Part shown: positions 25,644 through 35,271 of the stretch, piece after piece
How the letters are laid out: each line of letters opens with the position of its first letter
How positions within the stretch are numbered: position 1 is the stretch's first letter
DNA from: Bacteroidales bacterium
GTDB lineage: Bacteria > Bacteroidota > Bacteroidia > Bacteroidales > UBA932
Length of the DNA: 41,022 nucleotides
Reading direction: 5' to 3'
Assembly: GCA_017429765.1 (NCBI GenBank)
Contig: JAFROJ010000029.1
Location: forward strand, 1-41,022
Position numbers and translations under genes: made by a program
The notes under the pieces: model-generated
What the model was told of the DNA's origin: nothing
The model's database searches: none
Seen by the model: only the letters and a program-made list of their open reading frames with translations

Positions 25644-26685
25644 CATTCTATATTCAGCCGCGGTCGCCGCGGCCTGCCTGTTCTCTTTAGGAGCCAAGGC
25701 GCAGGACACTGTGATCACCACCAAGAAGCAGGCCGAGCTGATCATCCCCAGGCCGGCCTTCCAGCCGGTTCAGTCGATGGATCCGACCAACGCCCAGGCG
25801 ATGGACACCATCTCGACCGCCAACCCGTACATCAAGATCATCCTTTTCTCGGATTATTCCTGGAAATACATCAAGGATCCCGAGTTCGTCGCTTCCAACG
25901 AGGTGTTCTCCGAGTACTGGACGCATGACTACCCAGACCCTTACCGGGCGTCCCTTGAGAGCCTTCCCAATGAGATAGGGATATGGGTGGTGGACTCGCT
26001 CAGCCAGTACCGTTGCCCCAACCAGACGAAGGTCTACTCTAAGTTCGGCTACCGCCACAGGCGCCGTCACCAGGGTGTCGACCTGCCTTTGCAGACCGGG
26101 ACCCCGGTCTACGCCGCTTTCGACGGCAAGGTCAGGCTGGCGAAATATTACAAAGGCTACGGCAACCTGGTTGTGCTTAGGCACGAGAACGGCCTGGAGA
26201 CTTTCTACGGCCACCTCTCGAAGATCATGGTCTCTGACGACGAGTGGGTCAGCGCCGGCTCGATCATCGGCCTGGGCGGCTCAACGGGCCGCTCGACAGG
26301 TCCCCACCTCCATTTCGAGACCCGTTACCGCGGCTACGCCTTCGATCCCGAGTGGCTGATTGACTTCGAGTCAGGAGTGCTCAGGCACAGGTTCTTCACC
26401 CTGAAGAAGAAATATCTCAACGCTTCCAGCAATTATGTCCCCGAGGACGAGCAGGAGGAGATCGACATCATCGAGGGCGACACCCTGGACAAGGAGGAGG
26501 CCGAGAGGAAGGCCGAGGAGGCGAGGAAGGCGGCCGCCGCCGCGCAGTATCACACGATCAGGCAGGGTGACACCCTTGGCGCCCTGGCGGTCAAATACCA
26601 CACGACAGTTAAAAAGCTTTGCCAGCTGAACGGGATCTCCGAGAGAACGATCCTGAGGCTCGGCAGAAAAATCCGGGTAAAATAG
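25630..26685 (+). CDS. M23 peptidase with C-terminal LysM domain
   Basis: Secreted peptidoglycan endopeptidase of 351 residues. A signal peptide (MRGFNILYSAAVAAACLFSL, then GAKAQ) is followed by an M23 domain (about 135-250) with HQGVD, FYGHLSKI and PHLHFE supplying the zinc and catalytic residues. An acidic and Ala-rich linker (about 270-305) leads to one LysM repeat (YHTIRQGDTLGALAVKYHTT onward) that should bind glycan strands. I chose ATG 25630 rather than the TTG at 25618 because it gives a clean signal peptide; the start overlaps the mutase gene by 14 bp. The signal peptide coding end is nearly identical in DNA to that of the DUF5020 gene. Confidence 0.92.
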   Translation: MRGFNILYSAAVAAACLFSLGAKAQDTVITTKKQAELIIPRPAFQPVQSMDPTNAQAMDTISTANPYIKIILFSDYSWKYIKDPEFVASNEVFSEYWTHDYPDPYRASLESLPNEIGIWVVDSLSQYRCPNQTKVYSKFGYRHRRRHQGVDLPLQTGTPVYAAFDGKVRLAKYYKGYGNLVVLRHENGLETFYGHLSKIMVSDDEWVSAGSIIGLGGSTGRSTGPHLHFETRYRGYAFDPEWLIDFESGVLRHRFFTLKKKYLNASSNYVPEDEQEEIDIIEGDTLDKEEAERKAEEARKAAAAAQYHTIRQGDTLGALAVKYHTTVKKLCQLNGISERTILRLGRKIRVK

Positions 26686-26690
26686 TTTTT

Positions 26691-29600
26691 ATGAAACGTC
26701 TTTTCCTTGCCTTAGCCGCGGCATTCGCCCTTTCCCCCGGCTTCGCGCAGGATGTCTCTCAGAAGGCCGGAGACGGGGATGACGTCAGGACCCTCCTCAC
26801 CAGAGGACAGGTGTCCCGGCGTTACTCTTTCTTTACCTTCAACGGGACTCCGTACATCGACACATTGGGTTTTGTCCCCGGTGTGGTGATTTTTAATGGG
26901 GTAAAGTATAACGGCGTTTTCCTCAACTACGACGCTCTCGAGCAGGAGATCGGGGTCAAGACCCAGAAGGACCAAGTCTCCGTGACTCCCATCCGAGACC
27001 AGGTCTCATGGTTCGAGAGGGCGGGTCGCAGGTACGTCAACCTCAATTATCTTGGTGTGAAGAACGCCCCCGCGGGCTTCTTCGAGGTGGTCTACGACGG
27101 GGACCAGGTCCTGCTGACCCGGACTGAGAAGAACTACAGGTCCGTGCCGGGCAACTACAACGGGACCCGCGGGATCGGTTACGACGACCCGAACTACAAC
27201 ACCTCCCTCATCAACTACTACACCCCCATCATCACTTACTGGACGCTGGACGGGAACACGTTGACCAAGCTCAGGGCCAGGCCTTTCAAAAAGACACTCA
27301 AGAGGTTGTACTCCGAGGAGGAGACAGGTTCTCTGAAGGAGAGAGCCTCCATATGGCGGCCCACGGAGACCTCCGATCTTCATTACGAGGCCCCGTCGTT
27401 GGCGGTGAAGAAGCCGAACGTGTCGTTCTACTCCCTCCCCGAAGGCTTCTTCAGGGAGGAGATCAGCGAGGACGCGGCTTACGCCGATTCCCTGTCGGAC
27501 GCCATAAGGGCGATGTACCAGAACAAGATCTACGAGATCGGCGACGCCTCAAGACCCAAGCGCTCCAAGGCTGTCGTCTCCGGCACCGTGACCGACGCGG
27601 TCACAGGCGAGCCTCTCCCCGACGTGTCTGTCTGGGACGACAACACCAAGACTTATTGCATGACCGACGGCAAGGGTCACTATTCGTTGAGCGTCCCCGT
27701 CGGTGAGAACGTCATAAATCTCGCCGAGCCCACCAAGCAGGACATGAGGCTGAAAGTGCTCGTCCACAATGACGGCTCCCTGGATGTGACCATGACAGAG
27801 AGGGTCACGATGCTCAACAGCGCCATGATCTCGGCCGACAGCCGTATGAGCCACAGGACCGCCAGGATGGGATTGGAGAAGGTCAGCATAAAGACTATCA
27901 ACAAGATACCTTCCGCTTTCGGCGAGGGTGACGTCTTGAAAGCCGTCCTCACCCTTCCCGGTGTCAAGTCGGTCGGCGAGGCCTCCGGAGGATTCAATGT
28001 CAGGGGCGGCTCCTCGGACCAGAACCTCATCCTCTTCAACGAGGGGACCATCTATAACCCGAGCCACATGTTCGGCGTGTTCTCCGCTTTTAACCCCGAT
28101 GTCATCGAGGGAGTGGACCTGATGAAGAGCTCCATCCCGGCAGAGTACGGCGGAAGGGTCTCCTCAGTGCTTGAGGTCAAGGGCAAGGAGGGAAGCATGG
28201 AGAAGGTGAAGGGCTCTCTCGGAGTCGGGCTGATGACCAGCCGTTTCCACCTCGAGGGACCCCTGAAGAAAGGCAAGACCAGTTTCCTCCTCGGAGGCAG
28301 GACCACCTATTCCGACTGGATGCTCAAGAGGATCAAGAGCGCTAACTACAACGACGGCTCGGCCGATTTCTCGGACGCCAACTTCGGGCTTTCCCACAGG
28401 CCCGACAGCCTCAATAACATAGTTCTCTCCGGCTATTGGTCAAGGGATAATTTTTCCTTCAGCCCGGACACCACATTCCGCTACAAGAGCCTGAACGGCT
28501 CGCTCAAGTGGACCCACAAGGGTAGGGGAAAGACCTCGTTCGCGGTCAGCGCCGGTGTGGACATGTACGGCAACATTCTGGAGGAGACCCCTCATTTCTC
28601 CGAGTTCGAGGCGTATTCCCTCACCACGGAGATCAACCAGGCCTTCTTCAGGTTGAAGTTCGACACCAAGGCGGGCCCTCACACCGTGACTTACGGCACC
28701 GAATTGCTTGGCTACGGGTTGGCCGGCGGGCACATCTCTCCTTTCGGGGAAGGATCCGCCGTCATTGACAGGACACTCGGTGTCGAATATGCCATCCAGC
28801 CCTCCCTCCACCTGGGAGATGTCTGGACTCTCGGCGAGAAATTCATGCTGGACTATGGCGCCAGACTCTCGTCGTTCTATTCGATGGAGTCGGGGAAGAC
28901 CTACGCCGGGCCGGAGTTCAGGCTTTCCTGGAAATACTCGGCGACCCCTGACTTCTCCCTCAAGGCCGGTGTCAACACAATGCGGCAATATATCCACCTG
29001 ATCTCCAACACGACGACCATCTCCCCGATGGACACCTGGAAGCTTTGCGACGAGAAACTCCTTCCCGTACAGGGCTGGCAGGCCGCCGGAGGAATGTATT
29101 GGACTGTCTTCAACGGCGCGATGGATCTCTCGGTGGAAGGTTATTGGAAAAACGTCAAGAACTCCCTGGACTACAAGTCCGGAGCCACCCTGGTCATGAA
29201 CGAGAACCTCGCCGACGACCTTGTGCGCACCAGGGGCAAGGCCTACGGTGTCGAGTTCATGGCCAAGAAGACCGTGGGCAAGCTCAGCGGCTGGCTGTCA
29301 TACACCTATTCCCGGACCCTTCTCCAGGAGATGGAGGACAGGGGAGTCAACACCATCAACGGTGGTGACTGGTATCCCGCCCCCTATGACAAGCCTCACG
29401 ATTTCAAGCTTGTCGCCAACTTGGCCATGACGGCCAGGTACAGCCTCTCGGCCAATGTCGACTATTCCACCGGGCGCCCCGTGACCGTCCCGGTCGGATT
29501 CTTCTATTACGGAGGGGGATACAGGCTCGCCTATTCCGAAAGGAACAGCTACAGGATCCCGGACTATTTCAGGCTTGACCTCGCTTTGAACATCGATCCG

Positions 29601-29780
29601 GGTCACTACCTGAAAGCTCTAACACATTTCTCGTTCTCTCTCGGCTGTTACAACGTGACAGGCCGAAAGAACACGTACTCCGTCTTCTACAACACGGACC
29701 AGGGCCGCGGCCTCCAAGGCTACCGCGTCTGTGTGTTCGCCACGCAAGTGCCTTATGTCAACTTTAATATCCTCTTCTGA
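26691..29780 (+). CDS. TonB-dependent receptor with unusual N-terminal domain
   Basis: Outer-membrane active transporter of 1029 residues. After the signal peptide (MKRLFLALAAAFALSPGFAQ) comes a region of about 260 residues that is not the usual STN domain and that I do not recognise. Next is a carboxypeptidase-regulatory-like fold (about 291-380, starting VVSGTVTDAVTGEPLPDV), a plug domain (about 390-510, with GGFNVRGGSSDQNLILFN and SSIPAEYGGRVSSVLEVK), and a 22-strand barrel to the C terminus. It is coupled by a TGATG overlap to a DUF4249 lipoprotein gene, a pairing frequent in Bacteroidetes. The start ATG 26691 begins the signal peptide. Substrate unknown; no glycan- or metal-specific gene is adjacent. 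Confidence 0.9.
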   Translation: MKRLFLALAAAFALSPGFAQDVSQKAGDGDDVRTLLTRGQVSRRYSFFTFNGTPYIDTLGFVPGVVIFNGVKYNGVFLNYDALEQEIGVKTQKDQVSVTPIRDQVSWFERAGRRYVNLNYLGVKNAPAGFFEVVYDGDQVLLTRTEKNYRSVPGNYNGTRGIGYDDPNYNTSLINYYTPIITYWTLDGNTLTKLRARPFKKTLKRLYSEEETGSLKERASIWRPTETSDLHYEAPSLAVKKPNVSFYSLPEGFFREEISEDAAYADSLSDAIRAMYQNKIYEIGDASRPKRSKAVVSGTVTDAVTGEPLPDVSVWDDNTKTYCMTDGKGHYSLSVPVGENVINLAEPTKQDMRLKVLVHNDGSLDVTMTERVTMLNSAMISADSRMSHRTARMGLEKVSIKTINKIPSAFGEGDVLKAVLTLPGVKSVGEASGGFNVRGGSSDQNLILFNEGTIYNPSHMFGVFSAFNPDVIEGVDLMKSSIPAEYGGRVSSVLEVKGKEGSMEKVKGSLGVGLMTSRFHLEGPLKKGKTSFLLGGRTTYSDWMLKRIKSANYNDGSADFSDANFGLSHRPDSLNNIVLSGYWSRDNFSFSPDTTFRYKSLNGSLKWTHKGRGKTSFAVSAGVDMYGNILEETPHFSEFEAYSLTTEINQAFFRLKFDTKAGPHTVTYGTELLGYGLAGGHISPFGEGSAVIDRTLGVEYAIQPSLHLGDVWTLGEKFMLDYGARLSSFYSMESGKTYAGPEFRLSWKYSATPDFSLKAGVNTMRQYIHLISNTTTISPMDTWKLCDEKLLPVQGWQAAGGMYWTVFNGAMDLSVEGYWKNVKNSLDYKSGATLVMNENLADDLVRTRGKAYGVEFMAKKTVGKLSGWLSYTYSRTLLQEMEDRGVNTINGGDWYPAPYDKPHDFKLVANLAMTARYSLSANVDYSTGRPVTVPVGFFYYGGGYRLAYSERNSYRIPDYFRLDLALNIDPGHYLKALTHFSFSLGCYNVTGRKNTYSVFYNTDQGRGLQGYRVCVFATQVPYVNFNILF

Positions 29781-30922
29781 TGAGACGCGCGTTAGTTTTG
29801 TTGGCTTCGGCCCTGATCTCGTTCGGCTGTGTCTATGAGTTCACACCCGAGATCGACCCCGTCGACTCTGTCGGACTGGTCGTGGAAGGGGATATCGTGA
29901 TCGGCGATGTCTCGACATTCACCTTGACCGCGGTGGAGCCTCTATCGTCCCCGTTGTCGGCCCGGACCCCCTTGAATGGCAAGGCTTGGGTGGAGGATGA
30001 CCAAGGGAACCAGTATCTGCCCGAAAAGAGCGGATCCGCCTCCTCTTTCTCTATAGACATGACCGGCGCTCCTCTTGACCGTGAATATCGGTTGAGAGTG
30101 ATATTGGACACCCCTATCACCGCAGGGACCGGCTCATATTCATCCGAGTTCAAGCCTGTCCAGCAGGCTCCCTCGATCGACGAGTTGACCTACACTTATG
30201 ACAACTCTGATGTGCACCTGTGGCTGAGCCTCTCGTCTCCCGGCGGTTCCGGATGCTTCCGTTGGGACTACGAGGAGATCTGGGAATATCACGCCGACAG
30301 TCTCGCCTCGTACTATTTCGACGTCACTGACGGGAGAGTCAAGTCTTATGACGGGGCTATTCCTCCCCTCTACTGGTGCTGGATGTACAAGAACTCCACA
30401 CAGGCGGGGCTGGCGATAGCGAAGAGTACCGGCGGGGAGCGGATCTCCGGCTACAAGTTCCTCGATTTCGGCCGTATGGAAAAGAGGACCCAGAAACTCT
30501 ACTACATCAAGCTCAAGGCCAGGGGAATCTCCGAGGAGTGCTACGAGTATCTGCACGCCATAGAGGTCAATTCCACCTCCACAGGCTCTCTTACCCAGCC
30601 TGACCCGAGCAGGATCGTGGGTAATATCCGTTCGGACGACAACCCCCTCGAGGTCGTGTACGGCTACATCGAGGTGGCCAAGATGGCCACGAGGAGCATG
30701 TACATCGATGATAAGTACGTCTTCATCCCTCAGCCGAAGGCCGGCGGCGACGTCCATCCCCCCGAGCCGATCAGTGGACCGATCACTTACTGGGAGCTGT
30801 ATGAGGGTGGCAGCAGGCCTTTCAACGCCCCGAATGTCTGGCTTAGCTACAAATGTGTCGAGTGCACCGCCGAGGGAGGCGTCAAGATCAAACCGGACTT
30901 TTGGCCCACAGATACTGAATGA
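29780..30922 (+). CDS. DUF4249 family lipoprotein
   Basis: A 380-residue lipoprotein (signal MRRALVLLASALISFGC, lipidated C17) of the DUF4249 family, which accompanies certain TonB receptors and is thought to act on the cell surface in substrate capture or processing; that role is not proven. The mature start EFTPEIDPVDSVGLVVEGDI is typical of the family, followed by beta-rich domains. It overlaps the receptor gene by 1 bp (TGATG) and is followed after 4 bp by the MG2/plug gene, making a three-gene surface operon. Confidence 0.88.
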   Translation: MRRALVLLASALISFGCVYEFTPEIDPVDSVGLVVEGDIVIGDVSTFTLTAVEPLSSPLSARTPLNGKAWVEDDQGNQYLPEKSGSASSFSIDMTGAPLDREYRLRVILDTPITAGTGSYSSEFKPVQQAPSIDELTYTYDNSDVHLWLSLSSPGGSGCFRWDYEEIWEYHADSLASYYFDVTDGRVKSYDGAIPPLYWCWMYKNSTQAGLAIAKSTGGERISGYKFLDFGRMEKRTQKLYYIKLKARGISEECYEYLHAIEVNSTSTGSLTQPDPSRIVGNIRSDDNPLEVVYGYIEVAKMATRSMYIDDKYVFIPQPKAGGDVHPPEPISGPITYWELYEGGSRPFNAPNVWLSYKCVECTAEGGVKIKPDFWPTDTE

Positions 30923-30926
30923 CGAG

Positions 30927-32600
30927 ATGAGAAAGATATTATTATCATTGATAACGCTGGCTCTCGCGGCTTCCACCATGACCGCTGAGCGTGTGTCGGA
31001 GAGGGTGTACCTCTCCACTGACAAAGAGGTTTATCTCGCCGGGGAGACCATCTGGTTCTCCGCGTTTTGCGTAGACCCTTCCAAAGGTGTCCTCTCCGAA
31101 GCCTCGTCTGTGGCTTATTTGGAGATCTCCTCCACCGAGGGTGTTCTCCTGACCGGGAAGATAGCCCTGGTGAGCGGCCGCGGCTCGGGAGCGCTTCAGT
31201 TACCGGCGACAACCCCGACCGGAAACTATTCGGTCCTGGCTTACACTGCCCCGTCGAAAGGGCGCGACGATCTGATGGTCGACTCCAAGACAGTGTCGGT
31301 GTTCAATACCCTGTCCCGGGTGAGGGTCAAGAACGGGGTAGAGATAGTCGAGGCGGAAGATGTTGGGAAACAATCTGTTTCAGACGGATCTTACGGGAAT
31401 GTGATTATTCTCGCCGACACTCAGGCCGTCCCTTCCTCCGTGTCTGTGGTGGGATTGCGTAACGACATGTTCTCCAAGGTGACCCTCAGCCTGTCGGTCA
31501 GCCTGGATGACGGGATACCCGCCCCGGCGGCGTCGGATATACGCCGTTTCCTCGGCACCCCTTACAGCGGGTTCAAGGGAGAGGCCTCCGACAAGGAGGG
31601 CGAGACATTCCGCGGCAAGCTTATCGGCCAGGACGCCGGGGCCGCCCATAGGGAGGGCCTCATCGCGGTGGTAGCTTTCCCGGGTCACGCCCAGGACGCC
31701 TACGCTGGCAGGATCGACGCCGACGGCACAGTGTCCTTCGTGACTGACAATGTCCACGGCGCAAGGGATATGGTCTGCGAGATCCTGGGCCAGGACGAGT
31801 CGATGGACTGCAGGCTTGTGATCGACCAGCCTTTCCTCAATGTGAAGACCGGCGGGATTCCGGCGTTGAGCCTCTCGAAGTCGTTCGAGTCAGCTCTCCT
31901 TAAGCGGCACCAGTTGCTGGGATCCTCTTTGCCGGCCGCTCCCGACACCCTGTTCGAGTTCCTCCCCAAGCGCTCGGGCCTTTTCCTTTCAGACTCTCAT
32001 TGCAGGAGGTTCCATCTTGACGACTACAACCGTTTCCCCACAATCAGGGAGACCTTGATCGAGATCACACCCGGACTGAGGATCAGGAGGGGCCAGGACC
32101 GCAAGACCCAGATCCAGACCAGGCTTGAGGGTGTCATGAAGGATAACACTGAATATTCAGGGAATATGCTTGTCCTCATCGACGGGGTTCCGGTCAAGGA
32201 CGTGGACCGGCTTCTCGAGTTCGACACTTACCTGCTGTCCGACATCCTCGTGTACCCCTATTCTTATTCATTCGGGGACGCCATTTTCAACGGTGTCGTG
32301 GATTTCGTCACCAAGAAAGGGGACATCTCTTCCTTCAAGTTCGACAAGAACGTTGTGATCGTGGACTGGCAGGGAGCTTGCTATCCGGTCGCCCTCACCT
32401 GCGAGGGGATGACCCCCGGAGCGAACGACACCCGATCGACCCTCTACTGGCATCCGACTTTGGAACTCTCTCCAGGAGAGAAGGTTGACATCCAGGTACG
32501 TACCCCGGCCTATTCAGGGAATTTCAAGATTGTGGCGGAGGGCCTGGCCGCCGATGGCAAACCCTTCCGCTCGGAGAGTTCGCTGAAGGTCGCCCCGTGA
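30927..32600 (+). CDS. MG2 (macroglobulin-like) protein with plug-like domain
   Basis: An exported protein of 557 residues (signal MRKILLSLITLALAASTMTA). Residues about 25-140 resemble the MG2 fold of alpha-2-macroglobulins (VYLSTDKEVYLAGETIWFSA). Residues about 380-480 resemble a TonB-receptor plug (MLVLIDGVPVKDVDRLLEFD then FNGVVDFVTKKG), yet no beta barrel follows; the chain ends about 75 residues later in a beta domain. Such MG2-plug proteins occur in Bacteroidetes without a firm function. The gene is 4 bp after the DUF4249 gene and is the last of that operon; the citrate lyase promoter begins 22 bp after its stop codon. Confidence 0.78.
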   Translation: MRKILLSLITLALAASTMTAERVSERVYLSTDKEVYLAGETIWFSAFCVDPSKGVLSEASSVAYLEISSTEGVLLTGKIALVSGRGSGALQLPATTPTGNYSVLAYTAPSKGRDDLMVDSKTVSVFNTLSRVRVKNGVEIVEAEDVGKQSVSDGSYGNVIILADTQAVPSSVSVVGLRNDMFSKVTLSLSVSLDDGIPAPAASDIRRFLGTPYSGFKGEASDKEGETFRGKLIGQDAGAAHREGLIAVVAFPGHAQDAYAGRIDADGTVSFVTDNVHGARDMVCEILGQDESMDCRLVIDQPFLNVKTGGIPALSLSKSFESALLKRHQLLGSSLPAAPDTLFEFLPKRSGLFLSDSHCRRFHLDDYNRFPTIRETLIEITPGLRIRRGQDRKTQIQTRLEGVMKDNTEYSGNMLVLIDGVPVKDVDRLLEFDTYLLSDILVYPYSYSFGDAIFNGVVDFVTKKGDISSFKFDKNVVIVDWQGACYPVALTCEGMTPGANDTRSTLYWHPTLELSPGEKVDIQVRTPAYSGNFKIVAEGLAADGKPFRSESSLKVAP

Positions 32601-32622
32601 CCTTTAAAAGTTATTAAAACGC

Positions 32623-32653
32623 TTTGAAATTATAAGGGAAAGGCATAATTTCG
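32623..32653 (+). promoter_or_regulatory. Predicted citrate lyase operon promoter
   Basis: TTTG (32623-32626), 19 bp, TAATTTCG (32646-32653; one mismatch to TAnnTTTG). Transcription would start near 32657, giving a leader of about 24 nt before citD. Confidence 0.7.
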
Positions 32654-32680
32654 CGAATAAAATATAATCAATATTCGACA

Positions 32681-32953
32681 ATGGAATTGAAAAACGCCGT
32701 GGCCGGAACCCTTGAGTCTGGAGACATCATGATCCAGATCGGACCGGGTGAAGGTTTGCAGGTAGAGCTTCAGAGCTCGGTGGAAGCCCAGTTCGGGCGC
32801 CAGATCAAAGAATTGATCAAAGAGACTCTCACGGGTCTGGGTATAGACAACGCCTATGTCAAGGCGACCGACAAGGGCGCCCTTGACTGCACCATCCGCG
32901 CCAGGGTGACCGCCGCCGCGGTCCGCTCCACAGGGGTTGATGTCTGGAAATAA
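32681..32953 (+). CDS. citD: Citrate lyase acyl carrier (gamma) subunit
   Basis: Carries the phosphoribosyl-dephospho-CoA prosthetic group that shuttles acetyl and citryl thioesters during citrate cleavage. At 90 residues it has family length; S13 in GTLESGDIMI is the expected attachment site. It is followed by citE and citF, and the enzymes for making and attaching the cofactor (CitG, CitX) are encoded further down. Confidence 0.95.
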   Translation: MELKNAVAGTLESGDIMIQIGPGEGLQVELQSSVEAQFGRQIKELIKETLTGLGIDNAYVKATDKGALDCTIRARVTAAAVRSTGVDVWK

Positions 32954-32965
32954 TCCTTGGAAGAT

Positions 32966-33856
32966 ATGGAAAGACTCAGAAGAACGATGATGTTCGTTCC
33001 GGGCAATAATCCCGGGATGATGGCGGACGCGCATATTTACGGTCCCGACTCGATCATGCTCGATCTCGAGGACTCTGTCACGATGGCTGAGAAGGACGCC
33101 GCCCGCCTCCTTGTCCACAACGCCCTCAAGTCCATCGACTACGGAACCACCGAGATGGTGGTCAGGATCAACCCGTTGAGCACTCCTTACGGCCGTAAGG
33201 ACGTGGAGGCCGTGGTCAAGGCCGGTGTCGATGTCATCCGTATGCCCAAGACCGAGACCGCCGATGAGGTCCGTGAGCTTGAGGCTGAGATCATCAAGGT
33301 GGAGGAGGAGATAGGCTGTGTGGGCCGGACCCAGATCATGGCCGCGATCGAGAGCGCTCTCGGAATAGTGAACGCCTACGAGATCGCCACCGCCTCCAAG
33401 CGCATGATGGGCATCGCCCTCGGCGCCGAGGACTACACCGCCAATCTCAAGACTCCCCGCACTCCCGAGGGCTCGGAGCTCCTGCTCGCCCGCGAGACCA
33501 TAGTCGTGGCCGCCCGCGCCGCCGGTATAGCCTGTTTCGACACCGTGTATTCCAATCTCGACGACATGGAGACCTTCCGCAAGGAGGTCGAGCTGATCAA
33601 GAATCTCGGGTTCGACGGGAAGTCCATCATCAATCCCCGCCAGATAGAGGTGGTCAACGAGGTCTTCGCTCCCAAGCGCAAGGACATTGACAAGGCTCTC
33701 AAGATAATAGCCGCCATCAAGGAGGCCCGCGCGAAGGGTTCCGGTGTCATCGCCGTCAACGGCAAGATGGTCGACCGCCCTGTCGTGCTGAGGGCCGAGA
33801 GGGTGATCGCCCTCGCTGTCGCTTCAGGAATATTGAATGAGGAGGAATTGTCATGA
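32966..33856 (+). CDS. citE: Citrate lyase beta subunit (citryl-ACP lyase)
   Basis: Cleaves citryl-ACP to oxaloacetate and acetyl-ACP. The 296 residues form a HpcH/HpaI-type TIM barrel with RRTMMFVPGNNPGMM, DSIMLDLEDSV, the Glu of MAAIESALG, and GAEDYTANL. ATG 32966 was chosen over a TTG at 32957; either start is possible. The stop codon overlaps the citF start (ATGA). Confidence 0.96.
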   Translation: MERLRRTMMFVPGNNPGMMADAHIYGPDSIMLDLEDSVTMAEKDAARLLVHNALKSIDYGTTEMVVRINPLSTPYGRKDVEAVVKAGVDVIRMPKTETADEVRELEAEIIKVEEEIGCVGRTQIMAAIESALGIVNAYEIATASKRMMGIALGAEDYTANLKTPRTPEGSELLLARETIVVAARAAGIACFDTVYSNLDDMETFRKEVELIKNLGFDGKSIINPRQIEVVNEVFAPKRKDIDKALKIIAAIKEARAKGSGVIAVNGKMVDRPVVLRAERVIALAVASGILNEEELS

Positions 33857-35271
33857 GAAACAGTAAAGTAGTCTCTTTGGAGGAGGCCATCCGCCGCTCC
33901 GGCTTGAAGGATGGCATGACCATATCGTTCCACCACCACTTCCGTGGCGGTGACAAGGTCGTCAACATGGTGGTTGACAAGCTGGCCGGGATGGGTTTCA
34001 AGGATCTGAAGCTCGCCGCCTCCAGCCTTTCCGATGTCCACTCCCCGCTGATCGAGCATATCAAGAACGGTGTCATCACGGGAATATCCACCTCCGGTCT
34101 CCGCGGCCAGCTGGCCAGCGAGATCTCCCACGGCTTGATGAGTGAGCCTGTCGTCTTCCGTTCCCACGGGGGACGCGGGAGCGCCATAGCCAATGGTGAC
34201 CTTCATATCGACGTGGCCTTCCTCGGCGCCTCTTCCTGCGACTGTCTCGGCAACGCCTCCGGCTGCCCCAGGAGCGAGAACGCCAAGTCCATCTGCGGCT
34301 CCCTCGGGTACGCCCTCCCCGACGCCAAACACGCTGACCATGTGGTGGTTCTGACCGATGATCTCGTGGACTATCCCAATGTTCCAAAGTCCATCTCCGC
34401 CTGTGACGTGGAGTCAGTGGTGGTGGTCGAGTCAGTGGGGGACAGCTCCAAGATCTCATCCGGGGCTATCCGCGACTCCAAGAACCCCCGTGACATATTG
34501 CTCGCCCAGCAGGCCGCCAAGGTGATCATCAACAGCGGCTATTTCGTGGACGGGTTCTCCATCCAGACCGGTACCGGCGGGGCCTCCCTGGCCGCCGTCA
34601 AGTACATCCGCGAGAGCATGATAGAGAAGGGTATCAAGGCTTCCTTCGCTCTCGGAGGCATCACCGCCCACATGGTGAAGCTCCACGAGGAGGGTCTTAT
34701 CGGCCGTCTGATCGACGTCCAGTCATTCGACAAGGTGGCCGCCGAGTCCATCGCCTCCGACCAGCTCCATCAGGAGGTCTCGGCCGTTGAATACGCCAGT
34801 GCCGACAATCCCGGATCCGCCGTCCACGCCCTTGACATCGTCATCCTTTCCGCCCTTGAGGTGGATGTGGACTTCAATGTCAATGTGCTCGTGGGTTCCG
34901 ACGGAGTCATCCGCGGCGCCATCGGAGGCCATCCTGACACCGCCGAGGACAGCGCGCTGTCGATAATAGTCTGCCCCCTTCTCCGCGGACGCATCCCTTG
35001 TGTGGTCCCTAAGGTGACCACCTTGATCACCCCCGGCGCCGGTGTCGATGTCGTTGTGACTGAATATGGGATAGCCGTCAATCCGAGGCGTCCCGAGATC
35101 GCCGCGCGTCTCAAGGAGGCCGGGCTTAAGGTCGTGGACATCCACGATCTCGCCGCCAAGGCCACCAGCGTGATCGGGGTTCCCGACCCGCTGCCCTTCG
35201 GGGACAAGGTCGTTGGGATCGTCATGGACCGCCACGGTAAGGTCCTCGACAAGATCTACAACATCAAATAA
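33853..35271 (+). CDS. citF: Citrate lyase alpha subunit (citrate:ACP transferase)
   Basis: Exchanges acetyl for citryl on the acyl carrier protein. The 472 residues are a little shorter than many CitF proteins (about 500), the difference being at the N terminus. Features seen are SFHHHFRGGDKVVN, GASSCDCLGNASG and GTGGASLAAVKYI. It overlaps citE by 4 bp. Its stop codon directly abuts copy 3 of the structured element, which separates the structural genes citDEF from the maturation gene citX. Confidence 0.95.
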   Translation: MRNSKVVSLEEAIRRSGLKDGMTISFHHHFRGGDKVVNMVVDKLAGMGFKDLKLAASSLSDVHSPLIEHIKNGVITGISTSGLRGQLASEISHGLMSEPVVFRSHGGRGSAIANGDLHIDVAFLGASSCDCLGNASGCPRSENAKSICGSLGYALPDAKHADHVVVLTDDLVDYPNVPKSISACDVESVVVVESVGDSSKISSGAIRDSKNPRDILLAQQAAKVIINSGYFVDGFSIQTGTGGASLAAVKYIRESMIEKGIKASFALGGITAHMVKLHEEGLIGRLIDVQSFDKVAAESIASDQLHQEVSAVEYASADNPGSAVHALDIVILSALEVDVDFNVNVLVGSDGVIRGAIGGHPDTAEDSALSIIVCPLLRGRIPCVVPKVTTLITPGAGVDVVVTEYGIAVNPRRPEIAARLKEAGLKVVDIHDLAAKATSVIGVPDPLPFGDKVVGIVMDRHGKVLDKIYNIK

